Made by a program: the position numbers and the translations under genes
Shown: positions 24,366 through 34,152 of the stretch, one piece after another
Layout: each line of letters opens with the position of its first letter
How positions within the stretch are numbered: position 1 is the stretch's first letter
NCBI RefSeq assembly: GCF_900104955.1
Contig: NZ_FNSI01000001.1
Coordinates: 2,018,001-2,082,000, forward strand
Direction of reading: 5' to 3'
Source of the DNA: Beijerinckia sp. 28-YEA-48
Lineage (GTDB): Bacteria; Pseudomonadota; Alphaproteobacteria; Rhizobiales; Beijerinckiaceae
Length of the DNA: 64,000 nucleotides
Notes under the pieces: generated by a model
Databases searched by the model: none
What the model was told of the DNA's origin: nothing
Seen by the model: the letters and a program-made list of their open reading frames with translations, nothing else

Positions 24366-24803
24366 TCAAGCCGCCACGCGATCCGTCTCGATAACGCCCA
24401 TCGCCGCTGCGATCGCCACATAGTCGTCAGCGGTGATCTGGAAATAACCGCGCCGAAACGCATAGCCCCAATTGCGTTGGCCGCGTGTGAACGACAGCGT
24501 GTTCAACAGCGGCGCGATCGGTGCGATGCCGCTTGGCAGAAAGCGCGTGTTGCGCCGATACGGCGTGAAGCCGCCGCCCATGTCGTAGAGATAAGCCAGC
24601 TCCGGCAGCATCTCGCACAGCGCCGTGAAAGCCTGCAGCGATGCGCCGGCGTTCATGCTCTGGCGCGGGGAGTAAAAGATGATCCGATCACCAGCGGCGA
24701 TCCGGCGCAACGGCGCTTCCTTGCCGTGACAGAGCTGAATGAAACCGCCGGCACGGCCGGTCTCGATATGGTCGCGCGATACGACGCCAATCCAATATTT
24801 CAT
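24366..24803 (-). CDS. EVE-domain (PUA-like) protein
   Basis: A 145-residue protein made of a single EVE domain, an RNA- or modified-nucleobase-binding fold related to PUA and YTH. It starts MKYWIGVVSRDHIETG and keeps GDRIIFYSPRQSM near residue 40 and the aromatic-rich RGQRNWGYAFRRGYFQI that lines the binding pocket. EVE proteins are often linked to restriction of modified DNA or to RNA modification, but no such gene is adjacent. CAGGAGGCGAGC precedes the ATG. It lies 26 bp after the DUF1194 gene on the same strand and is probably co-transcribed with it. Confidence 0.87.
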   Translation of the reverse strand: MKYWIGVVSRDHIETGRAGGFIQLCHGKEAPLRRIAAGDRIIFYSPRQSMNAGASLQAFTALCEMLPELAYLYDMGGGFTPYRRNTRFLPSGIAPIAPLLNTLSFTRGQRNWGYAFRRGYFQITADDYVAIAAAMGVIETDRVAA

Positions 24804-24829
24804 GCTCGCCTCCTGTGAACGACAGAAGA

Positions 24830-25579
24830 CTAACCGCGTCGATTGTCAGCTTGTGGCAGGAGGCCCGCGATCTCGGCGACCAGTTTGCGCACGATGGCTT
24901 CGGCGAACTGGTCATAGTCGCTGATGGCGATCAGGAAGGCGCCGGGGCCGCCGATCACCTCGTCGCGATAATGCTGGTCGAGCAGCGGCTCGACGGACAG
25001 GATCGGCAGGCCGTTGATGGTGATGCCCTGCGCCAGGGCCTGGTCGCGCGCCTGGGTGACCGGGCGGCCGCTGGTGTTGGCCCCGTCACCAGAAATATCG
25101 ATGACCCGCCGGGGCCCCTTATAGGCCCCCCGTCCGAACCGGCCGGCGGCATAGTCGATGGCGCCGCTGATCGAGGTGCCACCGCCATAAAGCTTGCGCG
25201 GCACGGCGGCGATGGCGTCGGCGAAAGCGGCCGCGGAGGCCTCGTCGGAGACCGCCGTCCAGGGCGTGACCTCGGCCTGCATGTGCGGTCCGGTCCATTG
25301 AAACATCGACACGGCTATCCGCGCGCTGACGCCGGAGCGCACCGCCCGGAGCACGCGCGGATCGCGAAACGCCTGCTCATACCCTTGTTTTTGCAACATA
25401 AATCTTTGCTGACTGACCGAACCGGAGGCATCCACCGCCAGCAGAAGTTCCAGATCGACATCGACCACGTCGGCCGAAGCGGACGGCCCCATCGCGGCCC
25501 ACGCAAGGCCCGCGATGCCAGCGAACAGCGTACCACGCCTCGATACAGCCGCAGCAAGCGGCTCCCCTTTTGGCGACAT
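24830..25579 (-). CDS. DUF1194 von Willebrand A-like secreted protein
   Basis: A 249-residue protein with a Tat-type signal ([21 protein letters not shown], cleavage near SASA) and a von Willebrand factor A-like domain. The MIDAS motif DxSxS is at residues 50-54 (VDASGSVS), and the later [14 protein letters not shown] and DISGDGAN segments supply the other metal contacts. DUF1194 proteins are widespread in Rhizobiales with no proven role; protein binding in the periplasm is inferred from the fold. AAGGAGGGG ends just before the ATG at 25579, which fixes the start within a much longer frame. It is divergent from rnd. Confidence 0.85.
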   Translation of the reverse strand: MSPKGEPLAAAVSRRGTLFAGIAGLAWAAMGPSASADVVDVDLELLLAVDASGSVSQQRFMLQKQGYEQAFRDPRVLRAVRSGVSARIAVSMFQWTGPHMQAEVTPWTAVSDEASAAAFADAIAAVPRKLYGGGTSISGAIDYAAGRFGRGAYKGPRRVIDISGDGANTSGRPVTQARDQALAQGITINGLPILSVEPLLDQHYRDEVIGGPGAFLIAISDYDQFAEAIVRKLVAEIAGLLPQADNRRG

Positions 25580-25717
25580 TTCCCCTCCTTGGCTTTTTAT
25601 TTTTAGCCGTTGCGCCATTGTGCGCCGGCGGGGGCTTCCGGCACAAGCTGAACCAAAGCAGGAAATTTCCGTCATAATTCCGGCCAACACCCGCTCGCCT
25701 CCTGACACTGTTTCGGC

Positions 25718-25731
25718 TATAGCGCGCCTAA
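25718..25731 (+). promoter_or_regulatory. -10-like element for a leaderless rnd transcript
   Basis: TATAGC at 25718-25723 ends seven bases before the rnd ATG, with no Shine-Dalgarno between. No convincing -35 is present at 17 bp upstream. Confidence 0.3.
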
Positions 25732-26909
25732 TGACCCTTATCACGACGTCCAACGAACTCGCCCAAACCTGTGCCCGCCTTGCCACGCATCCGTTCGTGA
25801 CGGTCGACACTGAATTCCTGCGAGAGACGACATTCTGGCCGAAAGTCTGCGTCATCCAGCTTGCGAGCGATGACGAGGCGGTGGCTGTCGACGCCCTCGC
25901 CGAGGGGCTCGACCTCACGCCCTTCCTCGACCTGATGGCCAACCCGAACGTCGTGAAGGTTTTCCACGCCGCCCGGCAGGATCTCGAAATCGTCTGGAAT
26001 CTCGGCAAGATGGTGCCCGCGCCGCTGTTCGACACCCAGGTCGCCGCCATGGTCTGCGGCTTCGGCGATCAGGTCGCCTATGGCGAGCTGGCGCAGGCCA
26101 TCTGCAAGGTCTCGATCGACAAGTCATCGCGCTTCACCGATTGGTCGCGCCGCCCGCTCACCGATGCGCAGGTCCAATATGCCCTCGCCGACGTGACCCA
26201 TCTGCGCGACATCTATCGCGCGCTCTGCGACAAGCTTGAGCGCTCCGGCCGCATGGCCTGGCTCGCCGACGAAATGCAGTCCCTGACCAATCCAGCCACC
26301 TATGCGCAGGATCCGGCCAATGCCTGGGAACGCTTCCGCCACCGTGCCCGCAAGCCTCGCGACATCGGCGTGCTGATGGATGTCGCCGCCTGGCGCGAAC
26401 GCGAAGCGCAGACGCGCGACGTGCCGCGCTCACGGGTTCTCAAGGACGACGCCATGGTCGAAGTGGCGCTGGCGGCGCCGCGCACGGCGGAAGCCCTGGG
26501 CAATCTGCGAGCCTTTCCACGCGGCATGGAACGTTCGCGCGGCGGCGTCGAATTGCTGGCGGCCATCGAGCGCGGCCTGGCGCGTGACGCGAAGTCCTTG
26601 CCCAAGGTCGAGCGCGAACGGCGTAGCGGCGGCAACGGTGCGACCGTCGAGCTGCTGAAAGTGCTGCTGCGCCAGGTCAGCGAACGCCATGGCGTGGCGC
26701 CCAAGATGATCGCCACCGTCGACGACCTGGAAGCGATTTCCGCCGACGACAATGCAGAAGTCGCCGCCCTCACCGGCTGGCGCCTCGAATTGTTCGGCGC
26801 GCGCGCCCTGGAGCTCAAGCACGGCAAACTGGCCCTGACCATCGAACGTGGCCGGGTGATCACGCTGGCCTGGCAGGAAGCTCCGTCCGCCGAAGTGGCG
26901 GTTGCCTGA
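25731..26909 (+). CDS. rnd: Ribonuclease D
   Basis: A 392-residue 3'-5' exoribonuclease of the DEDDy family that trims tRNA and other small RNAs. The four metal-binding acidic residues are Asp26 and Glu28 (VDTEF), Asp84 (HAARQDLE) and Asp154 (ALADVTH), with the activating Tyr150. Two HRDC-type helical regions follow, as in E. coli RNase D. The frame is open well upstream, but [17 protein letters not shown] is the family N-terminus, so the ATG at 25731 was chosen; it has no Shine-Dalgarno and an A/T-rich -10-like element close by. It is monocistronic, with aqpZ downstream on its own promoter. Confidence 0.94.
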   Translation: MTLITTSNELAQTCARLATHPFVTVDTEFLRETTFWPKVCVIQLASDDEAVAVDALAEGLDLTPFLDLMANPNVVKVFHAARQDLEIVWNLGKMVPAPLFDTQVAAMVCGFGDQVAYGELAQAICKVSIDKSSRFTDWSRRPLTDAQVQYALADVTHLRDIYRALCDKLERSGRMAWLADEMQSLTNPATYAQDPANAWERFRHRARKPRDIGVLMDVAAWREREAQTRDVPRSRVLKDDAMVEVALAAPRTAEALGNLRAFPRGMERSRGGVELLAAIERGLARDAKSLPKVERERRSGGNGATVELLKVLLRQVSERHGVAPKMIATVDDLEAISADDNAEVAALTGWRLELFGARALELKHGKLALTIERGRVITLAWQEAPSAEVAVA

Positions 26910-26927
26910 TTCCTAGGCAAAAACTTG

Positions 26928-26947
26928 AAAGTGACGAAGGTCACTTT
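26928..26947. promoter_or_regulatory. 20-bp perfect inverted repeat with CRP/FNR-like GTGA-N6-TCAC core
   Basis: AAAGTGAC at 26928-26935 and GTCACTTT at 26940-26947 are perfect inverted arms around GAAG. The core GTGA-N6-TCAC matches the spacing used by CRP/FNR-family dimers. It lies 19 bp after rnd and about 155 bp before aqpZ. As there is no T-run it is less likely to be a terminator. Confidence 0.45.
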
Positions 26948-27102
26948 GACGAATCGTGCCGAATAAATAAGCTTGGCAGATCGTCCAGTGTACTTTCGAG
27001 CGAAACCGACATCGGGTCGCGTGAAGAAAGTGCGTCTGGACCTAAACTAGAGTTCGATTCTGAATCGATCAGAACCGAAAAACCTAGAGCCTGGGGGCAC
27101 TG

Positions 27103-27795
27103 ATGCAGAAGAAACTCGCAGCTGAATTTTTTGGAACCTTTTGGCTAGTGCTCGGCGGCTGCGGCAGCGCCGTGCTGGCCGCAGCCTTTCCGCAACTCGG
27201 CATCGCTTTTGCCGGCGTCGCACTCGCCTTCGGCCTCACGGTTCTGACCATGGCTTATGCCGTCGGTCCGATCTCCGGCGGCCATTTCAATCCGGCGGTC
27301 TCCGTCGGCCTCGCCGTGGCGGGACGTTTCTCCTGGGGTGAACTGATCCCCTACATCGTCGCCCAGGTGCTCGGCGCCACCGCCGCTGCCGCTGTGCTCT
27401 ATCTCATCGCTTCCGGCAAATCCGACTTCTCGCTCGCTGGTGGCTTCGCCGCCAACGGCTATGACGATCATTCGCCGGGCAAATATACGATGGTCTCGGC
27501 GCTCATCTGCGAAGTCGTGATGACCGCCATGTTCCTGCTCGTCATCCTCGGCGCCACCGGCAAGAAAGCCCCTCCGGGTTTCGCGCCGATCGCCATCGGC
27601 CTCTGCCTGACCTTGATCCACCTGATCTCGATCCCGGTCACCAACACCTCGGTCAACCCGGCCCGCTCGACCGGCCAGGCGCTGTTCGTCGGTGGCTGGG
27701 CGCTGCAGCAGCTCTGGCTGTTCTGGCTCGCACCGATCGTCGGCGCCGCCATCGGTGGCATCATCCACACGACGCTGCTGTCGCACGACGACTGA
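27103..27795 (+). CDS. aqpZ: Aquaporin Z water channel
   Basis: A 230-residue inner-membrane major intrinsic protein with six helices. The two NPA boxes are at residues 63-65 ([11 protein letters not shown]) and in [11 protein letters not shown] near residue 187. Selectivity-filter residues match AqpZ: Phe43, a His in [11 protein letters not shown], a Thr in VTNTSVN and the Arg after the second NPA, so it should be a narrow water channel rather than a glycerol facilitator. It is monocistronic, with a 193-bp upstream region that holds a CRP-like palindrome, and ends in a rho-independent terminator. Confidence 0.95.
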   Translation: MQKKLAAEFFGTFWLVLGGCGSAVLAAAFPQLGIAFAGVALAFGLTVLTMAYAVGPISGGHFNPAVSVGLAVAGRFSWGELIPYIVAQVLGATAAAAVLYLIASGKSDFSLAGGFAANGYDDHSPGKYTMVSALICEVVMTAMFLLVILGATGKKAPPGFAPIAIGLCLTLIHLISIPVTNTSVNPARSTGQALFVGGWALQQLWLFWLAPIVGAAIGGIIHTTLLSHDD

Positions 27796-27816
27796 TAGCA
27801 ACGTAGAAGAAATCAG

Positions 27817-27848
27817 ACGCCGTCGCTTCCCTGAAGCGGCGGCGTTTT
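27817..27848. terminator. Rho-independent terminator after aqpZ
   Basis: ACGCCGTCGCTTC at 27817-27829 pairs with GAAGCGGCGGCGT at 27833-27845 with one G-T pair, then TTTT. The right end touches the ppx stop codon on the other strand. Confidence 0.85.
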
Positions 27849-29373
27849 ATTTTGCGCTTTCTTCGAAGATGATTTCGGGCTCGCGGCCAATCAGGCGGCC
27901 GAGCTGACGTAAACGGTTCCAAAGCCGCTCGCTGGCGAGCGGCGCGAACTCCTGCGGCAGCTTCAAGATCACCTTACCACGCCGACAGACCAGCGGCGTC
28001 TTTATCAGAACGTCGGGCATGGCGGCGGAGATCGCATAGCCGACGCGCATGGCGGCGCCGAGAAGCTGCGCCCTGTCGAGCAAGCGCGGTGACGCGAGCA
28101 TGCGCAGTTGCGGGCTGACATCGTGTTCGAAGCCCATATGCCGAAAGGAGGTCGCAAGCGCCAGATAGGCGCGACCGCTATGATCGATGGAGACGAAGGC
28201 CGCATTGGCGATGATGTTGAACGCCTGCTCGCCACGGTAGTCGGGATGCGCGCGCCAGCCGATATCGGCGAGCAAGCAAGCCGCGTGGCGCAAGCGTTTC
28301 TCGTTCTTGGTCTCGTCGAAATGGGTCGACCGCATGAACACGTCGGTCCAGGCACACAAATCCCAACCGTGACGTGGCGCGCGCGAGCGCAGCATGTTGA
28401 GATCGCTCGCCGCCTGGATCAGCGGATCGGTCTTGCGTTCCTCGGCATCGAGCCGCTCGTAGAGCAAGCCCTCGCGCAGCCCGAGCGCCGAGACGATGAT
28501 CTGGTTCGGTCGCGCCCGGCGGATAATCTCCTCCAGCACGACGGCGCCATAGGCGAGCAACGGACGACGGGCGGCGGCGACGCTTTCGATCGCCACCAGG
28601 GCCTCGGCATTGACCCGCTCGACCAGCGCCACGAAATCCTCAGCGTCACGGCGCGGAATGACATAGCCATGCATGACGTTGAGCGGATAGTTGCGCTGAT
28701 GCATGTGCAGACGCGCCAAGGCGCGCCAGGTGCCGCCGACGGCGTAGAAGGTGCGGCCTTTCAGATAGTCGAGGGCTTTGACTTGGGCGATCGCATCGCG
28801 CACGAGCTTGCTCGCCTTTTTCGGCGAGCGGCCGGTCATGTCCATCAGTGACAGGCCGCCGAGGGGCAGCGAAATGCCCTTGCCCAGGCGTCCGCCGCGA
28901 ATCTCGTTCAATTCAAGCGAACCGCCGCCGAGATCGCCCACGACGCCGTCGGGTTCATAGAAACCGGAAACGACGCCCAAAGCGGCGAGCCGCGATTCGC
29001 GCGCGCCCGACAGCAATTCCACAGGCGCGCCAAGGGTCTTCTCGGCCGCGGCGAGGAATTCCCCGCCGTTCTTGGCGTCCCGCGCCGCGGCGGTCGCCAG
29101 CACGTGGACATCTTTGATCTTGAGCAGGTCGCACAAGACGCGAAAGCGTGACAAGGCCGACAGCGCCCGCTCGACGCCCTCCTCGTTAAGCTTACCCGTG
29201 GTGGCTACACCGCGTCCGATGCCGCACAGCACTTTGTCGTTGTAGATCGGCGTCAGCGCGCGCGTCAGCCCTTCGTAGGCGACAAGCCTGACCGAGTTAG
29301 AACCGATATCAACGACCGCGAGGGGCTTAAGCGCTTCAAGCCGGCCGGGAGCCTTATTACCGGGTGGAACCAT
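27847..29373 (-). CDS. ppx: Exopolyphosphatase / pppGpp phosphohydrolase family
   Basis: A 508-residue ASKHA-fold phosphatase that removes terminal phosphate from polyphosphate, possibly also from pppGpp. The phosphate-binding loops [15 protein letters not shown] near residue 23 and [14 protein letters not shown] near residue 145 are intact, as is a C-terminal HD-like helical region. Its start overlaps the end of ppk by 17 bp, so the two are translationally coupled; synthesis and breakdown of polyphosphate are thus encoded together. It is the last gene of the minus-strand run that begins with the CDP-alcohol transferase at 34029. Confidence 0.94.
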   Translation of the reverse strand: MVPPGNKAPGRLEALKPLAVVDIGSNSVRLVAYEGLTRALTPIYNDKVLCGIGRGVATTGKLNEEGVERALSALSRFRVLCDLLKIKDVHVLATAAARDAKNGGEFLAAAEKTLGAPVELLSGARESRLAALGVVSGFYEPDGVVGDLGGGSLELNEIRGGRLGKGISLPLGGLSLMDMTGRSPKKASKLVRDAIAQVKALDYLKGRTFYAVGGTWRALARLHMHQRNYPLNVMHGYVIPRRDAEDFVALVERVNAEALVAIESVAAARRPLLAYGAVVLEEIIRRARPNQIIVSALGLREGLLYERLDAEERKTDPLIQAASDLNMLRSRAPRHGWDLCAWTDVFMRSTHFDETKNEKRLRHAACLLADIGWRAHPDYRGEQAFNIIANAAFVSIDHSGRAYLALATSFRHMGFEHDVSPQLRMLASPRLLDRAQLLGAAMRVGYAISAAMPDVLIKTPLVCRRGKVILKLPQEFAPLASERLWNRLRQLGRLIGREPEIIFEESAK

Positions 29374-31597
29374 TCGACTTGCGCGTGTCCTTGCGACGGG
29401 AAAGCGAACGCGGGCTGGACTCCCTCAACGACTTTCCACGACCCGACAGTGATGGGTTGGTCATGAAATAATTGTGAGCGTTGAATGGCTCCTCGCCAGC
29501 GCGCGGGACTATGCGCTCGCTCGATCCATCGGGCAAGACCCGGTAGCTCTGCTGATTGTCGATAAGGTTAGCCACGAGAATTTGGTCGAGAACCTGCTCG
29601 TGCACCGTCGGATTGGTCATCGGCGTCATAACCTCGACGCGGCGGTCCAGATTGCGCGGCATCAGGTCGGCCGAGGAAATATAGACATGGGCGTTCTTGT
29701 GCGGCAGGCCGTGGCCATTGCCGAAGGCATAGATGCGCGCATGTTCGAGAAAACGCCCGATGATCGACTTGACGCGGATATTGTCGGACAGCCCAGGCAC
29801 GCCCGGCCGCAGGCAGCAGATGCCGCGCACGACCAGATCGATCGAAACACCGGCCTGACTGGCGCGATAGAAAGCGTCGATGATGATCGGATCGACGAGC
29901 GCGTTGCACTTGGCCCAGATCGCCGCCGGGCGACCATTCTTGGCGTGTTCGATCTCTTCGTCGATATGCGTGAGCAGCCGCCGCTTCAAGCTGATCGGCG
30001 ACACCGCCATGCGCTCCAGATCGTCGGGCTCGGCGTAGCCGGTGATGAAATTGAAGATACGCCCGACATCGCGGCCAATCACCGGATCGGCGGTGAAATA
30101 GGAGACGTCGGTATAGATGCGCGCGGTCTGCGGATGATAGTTGCCCGTGCCGACATGGCAATAGGTGGTCAGGCCCGCGCCTTCGCGGCGAACGACCATC
30201 GACAGCTTGCCGTGTGTCTTCAACTCGATGAAGCCGAACACGACCTGCGCGCCGGCACGCTCGAGATCGCGCGCCCAGCGGATATTGGCCTCTTCGTCGA
30301 AGCGCGCCTTCAGTTCGACCAGCGCGGTCACCGATTTGCCAGCCTCGGCCGCTTCGACCAGGGCCCGCACGATCGGGCTGTCAGCCGACGTGCGATAGAG
30401 CGTCTGCTTGATGGCGATGACATTGGGGTCGCGCGCCGCCTGCGAGACGAACTGCACCACCACGTCGAAGGATTCATAGGGGTGGTGAACGACAAGGTCT
30501 TTCTGCTTGATCGCAGCGAAACAATCGCCGCCGTTCTCGCGCACGCGCTCGGGGAAGCGCGGATTATAAGGCGAGAATTTCAGCTCTGGCCGATCCAGCG
30601 AGACGACTTCGCTGAGTTCGTTCAAGGCCAGCAAGCCTGAATTGGTGAAGACCTCATCTGCCGCCGCATCCAGTTCGTCGACGACGAATTGCCTGAGATC
30701 GTCGGGCATCATCGCATCGAATTCGATCCTGATGACACGGCCACGACGGCGGCGTTTCAGCGCCGTCTCGAAGAAGCGCACGAGATCCTCGGCCTCTTCC
30801 TCGATTTCGATATCGCTGTCGCGGATGACCCGGAAATAGCCGCGTCCGATGACCTTATAACCGGGGAACAGCCGCCCCGACTGGGCCGCAATGACGCTTT
30901 CAAGCGGCACGAACTTCGTCTCGCTGCCGCCAAGCGCGGCTGGAATGCGGACAAAGCGTTCGACTTTGTTGGGCAGGCGCACCAGCGCATTGAGGCGATT
31001 GCCTTCGCGCACGCCCGTGAGTTGCAGCGCGACGCTGAAACCAAAGTTGGGAATGAACGGAAACGGATGCGCCGGATCGACCGCCAGCGGCGTCAGCACG
31101 GGAAAGATATGCAGCTTGAAATGATCGTCGAGCCATTGCGCCTCGGCCGTGTCGAGCTCGCCTGGCTCGACGATGCGGATGCCAACGCCCGCCAGCTCGG
31201 CGCGCAATTCGATCCACCGCCCCTGCTGCGCCTCGGTGAGTTTTTTCACCCGCTCGAACAGTTTCACCAGTTGTTCTGCCGGCTGCATGCCGTCGTCGGA
31301 ACGGGTGGTGACGCCGGAGCGCACCTGGCCGTGCAGGCCCGCCACGCGGACCATGAAAAACTCGTCGAGATTATTGGCCGAGATCGACAGGAAGCGGAGC
31401 TGTTCAAGCAGCGGATGGTTGTGGTTCGACGCTTCCGCCAGGACCCGGTTGTTGAATTCGAGCCAGGATAGTTCGCGGTTAATGAACCGGCTCTCGCCTT
31501 CGGGGAACTCGACCGGCAGCGGGCTGAGGTGCTGGGTTTCCGCGGCAATCTGCTCTTGAATGGCGTTTGTCAGGCTCGCGGTGATTTCACTCGGCAC
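29357..31597 (-). CDS. ppk1: Polyphosphate kinase 1
   Basis: A 746-residue enzyme that reversibly polymerises the ATP gamma-phosphate into polyphosphate. The N-terminal [17 protein letters not shown] is family-typical. The phospho-acceptor histidine aligns with His462 in LKTHGKL, and the second catalytic histidine with His619 in [30 protein letters not shown] lies between them. Full length for PPK1. A basic Ser/Arg-rich tail ([20 protein letters not shown]) extends past the usual end and overlaps ppx. The gene lies 75 bp after hdaA on the same strand. Confidence 0.97.
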   Translation of the reverse strand: MPSEITASLTNAIQEQIAAETQHLSPLPVEFPEGESRFINRELSWLEFNNRVLAEASNHNHPLLEQLRFLSISANNLDEFFMVRVAGLHGQVRSGVTTRSDDGMQPAEQLVKLFERVKKLTEAQQGRWIELRAELAGVGIRIVEPGELDTAEAQWLDDHFKLHIFPVLTPLAVDPAHPFPFIPNFGFSVALQLTGVREGNRLNALVRLPNKVERFVRIPAALGGSETKFVPLESVIAAQSGRLFPGYKVIGRGYFRVIRDSDIEIEEEAEDLVRFFETALKRRRRGRVIRIEFDAMMPDDLRQFVVDELDAAADEVFTNSGLLALNELSEVVSLDRPELKFSPYNPRFPERVRENGGDCFAAIKQKDLVVHHPYESFDVVVQFVSQAARDPNVIAIKQTLYRTSADSPIVRALVEAAEAGKSVTALVELKARFDEEANIRWARDLERAGAQVVFGFIELKTHGKLSMVVRREGAGLTTYCHVGTGNYHPQTARIYTDVSYFTADPVIGRDVGRIFNFITGYAEPDDLERMAVSPISLKRRLLTHIDEEIEHAKNGRPAAIWAKCNALVDPIIIDAFYRASQAGVSIDLVVRGICCLRPGVPGLSDNIRVKSIIGRFLEHARIYAFGNGHGLPHKNAHVYISSADLMPRNLDRRVEVMTPMTNPTVHEQVLDQILVANLIDNQQSYRVLPDGSSERIVPRAGEEPFNAHNYFMTNPSLSGRGKSLRESSPRSLSRRKDTRKSNGSTR

Positions 31598-31672
31598 TGG
31601 AAAGGCCCTTTCTGGCGTGATGGAAATGTTGGTCCTCAGCGAAACAGACGACAGTACGATGACAGAATTGAG

Positions 31673-32356
31673 TCAATGGTCGTCTTCCAGCCGTTTCAAC
31701 ACCTCGCTGGCCATCGGGCGGGTCACCGCCCTGCCCCGCGCCAGGGCCTCCCGGTCGAGAAGGGTAACGACGGAACGGGCGGCGGCCAGCGAGCGCTCGA
31801 TCCGGGCGGCGAGAAATTCGATCACCGTCGCCTCGACCTGCAATTGCCGATCCATGAACAGTTTGACCAGAACCGCCCGCACCAGGCCATCGTCCGGCTC
31901 GCCGATTTCGACCGCCGGGGCGCGGCGCAGGCGCGACAGCAAGTCCTTGGTCTGCAATCCCCAGGAATCTGGCCAAAGGCGAGCGGTCACCGCCAGGTAA
32001 GCGCCGCTTTCGGTCACCAGATTGATCAGGTGGAAAAGCTCTTTTTCGACCCCGCCGCGGTCCGCATCCTCGACCAGGATGGCAGGGCTCTGGGCCAACT
32101 CCTGCAAGTCGGCCGTCACCAGCGCCGCCGCGGGCACGATCTTGGCGCGCGCGGTCTCGGCCCAGATGGCACCGAGATGGCTTTTGCCAGCCCCAGTCGG
32201 CCCCAGCAGCAAGAGCGTCCGCCCCGGCCAGTTCGGCCAGGCGTCGAACTGGGCCCAGGCCGCCTCGTTGGACGGAGACACCAGGAAATTCTCGCGGCTG
32301 AAGCTGGGCGCGAGCGGCAGGTCAAAGGCCAGTTGGCCGGCGGCACGCGCACTCAT
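31673..32356 (-). CDS. hdaA: DnaA regulatory inactivator HdaA
   Basis: A 227-residue DnaA-related AAA+ protein that, with the beta-clamp, stimulates ATP hydrolysis by DnaA to prevent over-initiation. The clamp-binding motif QLAFDLP is at residues 8-14, and the Walker A GPTGAGKS at 52-59; LVEDADRGG supplies the Walker B region. It lacks the DnaA DNA-binding domain, as expected. Its start overlaps the PerM stop by 4 bases (ATGA), and ppk follows. This position between a PerM-type gene and ppk is conserved in Rhizobiales. Confidence 0.93.
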   Translation of the reverse strand: MSARAAGQLAFDLPLAPSFSRENFLVSPSNEAAWAQFDAWPNWPGRTLLLLGPTGAGKSHLGAIWAETARAKIVPAAALVTADLQELAQSPAILVEDADRGGVEKELFHLINLVTESGAYLAVTARLWPDSWGLQTKDLLSRLRRAPAVEIGEPDDGLVRAVLVKLFMDRQLQVEATVIEFLAARIERSLAAARSVVTLLDREALARGRAVTRPMASEVLKRLEDDH

Positions 32357-33459
32357 GCGCCGGTGCCGCGATAGAGCGCGCTCTCACGATAGCGCTCGAT
32401 GCCGAAGCGGATCAGCACGCCGATGGCCGCCGCCAGGGGCACCGCGACGAGTAGGCCGGTGAAACCGAACAGCGAGCCGAAGGCGAGCAGCGCGAACATC
32501 AACCAGACCGGATGGACGCCGACCGAGGCGCCGACGAGGCGCGGCGTCAGCACATTGCCTTCCAGGAACTGGCCCGTGCCGACAACGGCCAGGACCATGA
32601 CCAGAAGCCACAGGCTCGGCCAGCCCTGGACGATCGCCAGAATGGACGAGATCACCAGCACCGCGAGCGAGCCGACAAACGGGATGAAGCTCAAGAGGCC
32701 GCCGGTCAGGCCGATGACGAAGCCGAAATTGAGGCCGATCAGCAGCAGGCCGAAACCATACCAGGCACCAAGGAACAGGCAGACCAGCGACTGGCCGCGC
32801 AGAAATCCGCCAATGGCCCGATCGATCTCGTGCGCCAGCCGGCGCACGGTCTCGCGATGTTCGACCGGCACCAGGCCGTCAAGGGTGCGCATCATCCGCT
32901 CCCAGTCGACCAGCATGTAGAAGGCGACCACCGGAGTGATGACCAGAAGCGAGGCGAGGCCGATCAAGGTCGAGCCGCCGGAAATGATCGAACCGACCAA
33001 TCCGCTGAGCCAGCTCATGCCCTTGCCGACGAGATTGCCCAACGGGCCAGCCACATCGGTCGGCTTGCCTTCGCCCAGGCCGAGTTTCTCGAAAATGTCG
33101 ATGCCGAGCCATTTCGACAGCGTATCGCCCTGTTCGGCGGCAAGGGTGCGGGCGAGTTCCTGGAAGCGGGTGATATAGCCCGGCACGTTGTCGGCCAGGT
33201 GCGACAATTGCGTGACCAGCAGCGGCACCACCGCCACGAGCAATACGAAGAAGAGAACGACGGCGACGCCGAGAATGACGATGCAGGCGACCAGGCGGTT
33301 GATGCCCATGCGCTGCAGGCGGTTGGCCACCGGATTAAGAAGATAGGCGAGCGCCATGCCGGCGACGAAAGGCATCAGCACGCTGCTCAGCAGCCACAGC
33401 AGCAACACTGTGACGAGGAGCGCCGCCAGCCAGAAGGCCACTTGCCGTTCGATACGCAT
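32353..33459 (-). CDS. AI-2E/PerM family membrane transporter
   Basis: A polytopic membrane protein of the AI-2E exporter/PerM family, about 368 residues, with a helical hairpin at each end and a large loop of some 70 residues (TRFQELARTLAAEQGD) in the first half. The conserved second-half motifs GFLRGQSLVCLFLG and GGLLSFIPFVGSL are present. Substrates of the family vary and are mostly unproven. The ATG at 33459 was used; a GTG at 33474, 3 bp past the upstream stop, is an equally possible coupled start. The stop overlaps the hdaA start. Confidence 0.9.
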   Translation of the reverse strand: MRIERQVAFWLAALLVTVLLLWLLSSVLMPFVAGMALAYLLNPVANRLQRMGINRLVACIVILGVAVVLFFVLLVAVVPLLVTQLSHLADNVPGYITRFQELARTLAAEQGDTLSKWLGIDIFEKLGLGEGKPTDVAGPLGNLVGKGMSWLSGLVGSIISGGSTLIGLASLLVITPVVAFYMLVDWERMMRTLDGLVPVEHRETVRRLAHEIDRAIGGFLRGQSLVCLFLGAWYGFGLLLIGLNFGFVIGLTGGLLSFIPFVGSLAVLVISSILAIVQGWPSLWLLVMVLAVVGTGQFLEGNVLTPRLVGASVGVHPVWLMFALLAFGSLFGFTGLLVAVPLAAAIGVLIRFGIERYRESALYRGTGA

Positions 33460-33477
33460 GCCGGTAACCCGCACCCT

Positions 33478-34029
33478 TCACACTTCCATATGCCGCAGCC
33501 ATTGCCGGACATAGGCGCCAGCGGAAAGGACCGTCAGCGCCGCCACGATCCAAACCGACCCTTCAAACCACAGACTGAGCGGCAGGTCGAAGGCTTTCGC
33601 CGCCAGCACGGCGCTGGCGAAGGAGATCTGCACCGTCGTGTTGATCTTGGAGACCAGCAACGGCTTGATCGGGAACGGCTGGTCGAGCAGCAAAGCGACA
33701 AGGACGCCAGCGATGATCATGATATCGCGTGAGACCACCAGGATGGCGATAAAGGCCGGGATAACGCCGGTAATCGCCAGTGCGATATAGATCGACACCA
33801 GCAACGCCTTGTCGGCGAGCGGATCGAGCCAGGCCCCCAGCTCCGTGCGCAGATCGAGGCGCTTGGCGAGCCAGCCGTCGACGGCGTCAGAAACGCCGGC
33901 GATGACGAACAACACGAAGGCCAGCCCCCATTTCGGCTGCACGATCAGGCTGATCACCACGGGAACAAGCGCCAGGCGCATCAGGGTTATGAGATTTGGC
34001 AGATTCGCCAGAAGTGTTTGGGCGCTCAT
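33478..34029 (-). CDS. CDP-alcohol phosphatidyltransferase family protein (PgsA-like)
   Basis: A 183-residue integral-membrane enzyme transferring a phosphatidyl group from CDP-diacylglycerol to an alcohol, probably glycerol 3-phosphate. The CDP-alcohol signature is clear near residues 47-76: SDAVDGWLAKRLDLRTELGAWLDPLADK, with the four Asp residues that bind metal. It begins MSAQTLLANLPNLITLMRLA, typical of PgsA-type proteins. It heads the minus-strand run PerM, HdaA, PPK, PPX with almost no gaps. Another pgsA copy elsewhere in the genome would argue for a different alcohol substrate, so no symbol is given. Confidence 0.88.
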   Translation of the reverse strand: MSAQTLLANLPNLITLMRLALVPVVISLIVQPKWGLAFVLFVIAGVSDAVDGWLAKRLDLRTELGAWLDPLADKALLVSIYIALAITGVIPAFIAILVVSRDIMIIAGVLVALLLDQPFPIKPLLVSKINTTVQISFASAVLAAKAFDLPLSLWFEGSVWIVAALTVLSAGAYVRQWLRHMEV

Positions 34030-34152
34030 TGAGTGAAGATTAGCACGCTGAAACGAGGTCCGGACAGGCCGGGTGTGGAAAATCGGGCCCTTTTAGCATG
34101 GTACACCCCACCTTTTCGAGAGCCGGCGCCGGGTTTGGCGCCGTTCCCGGAA

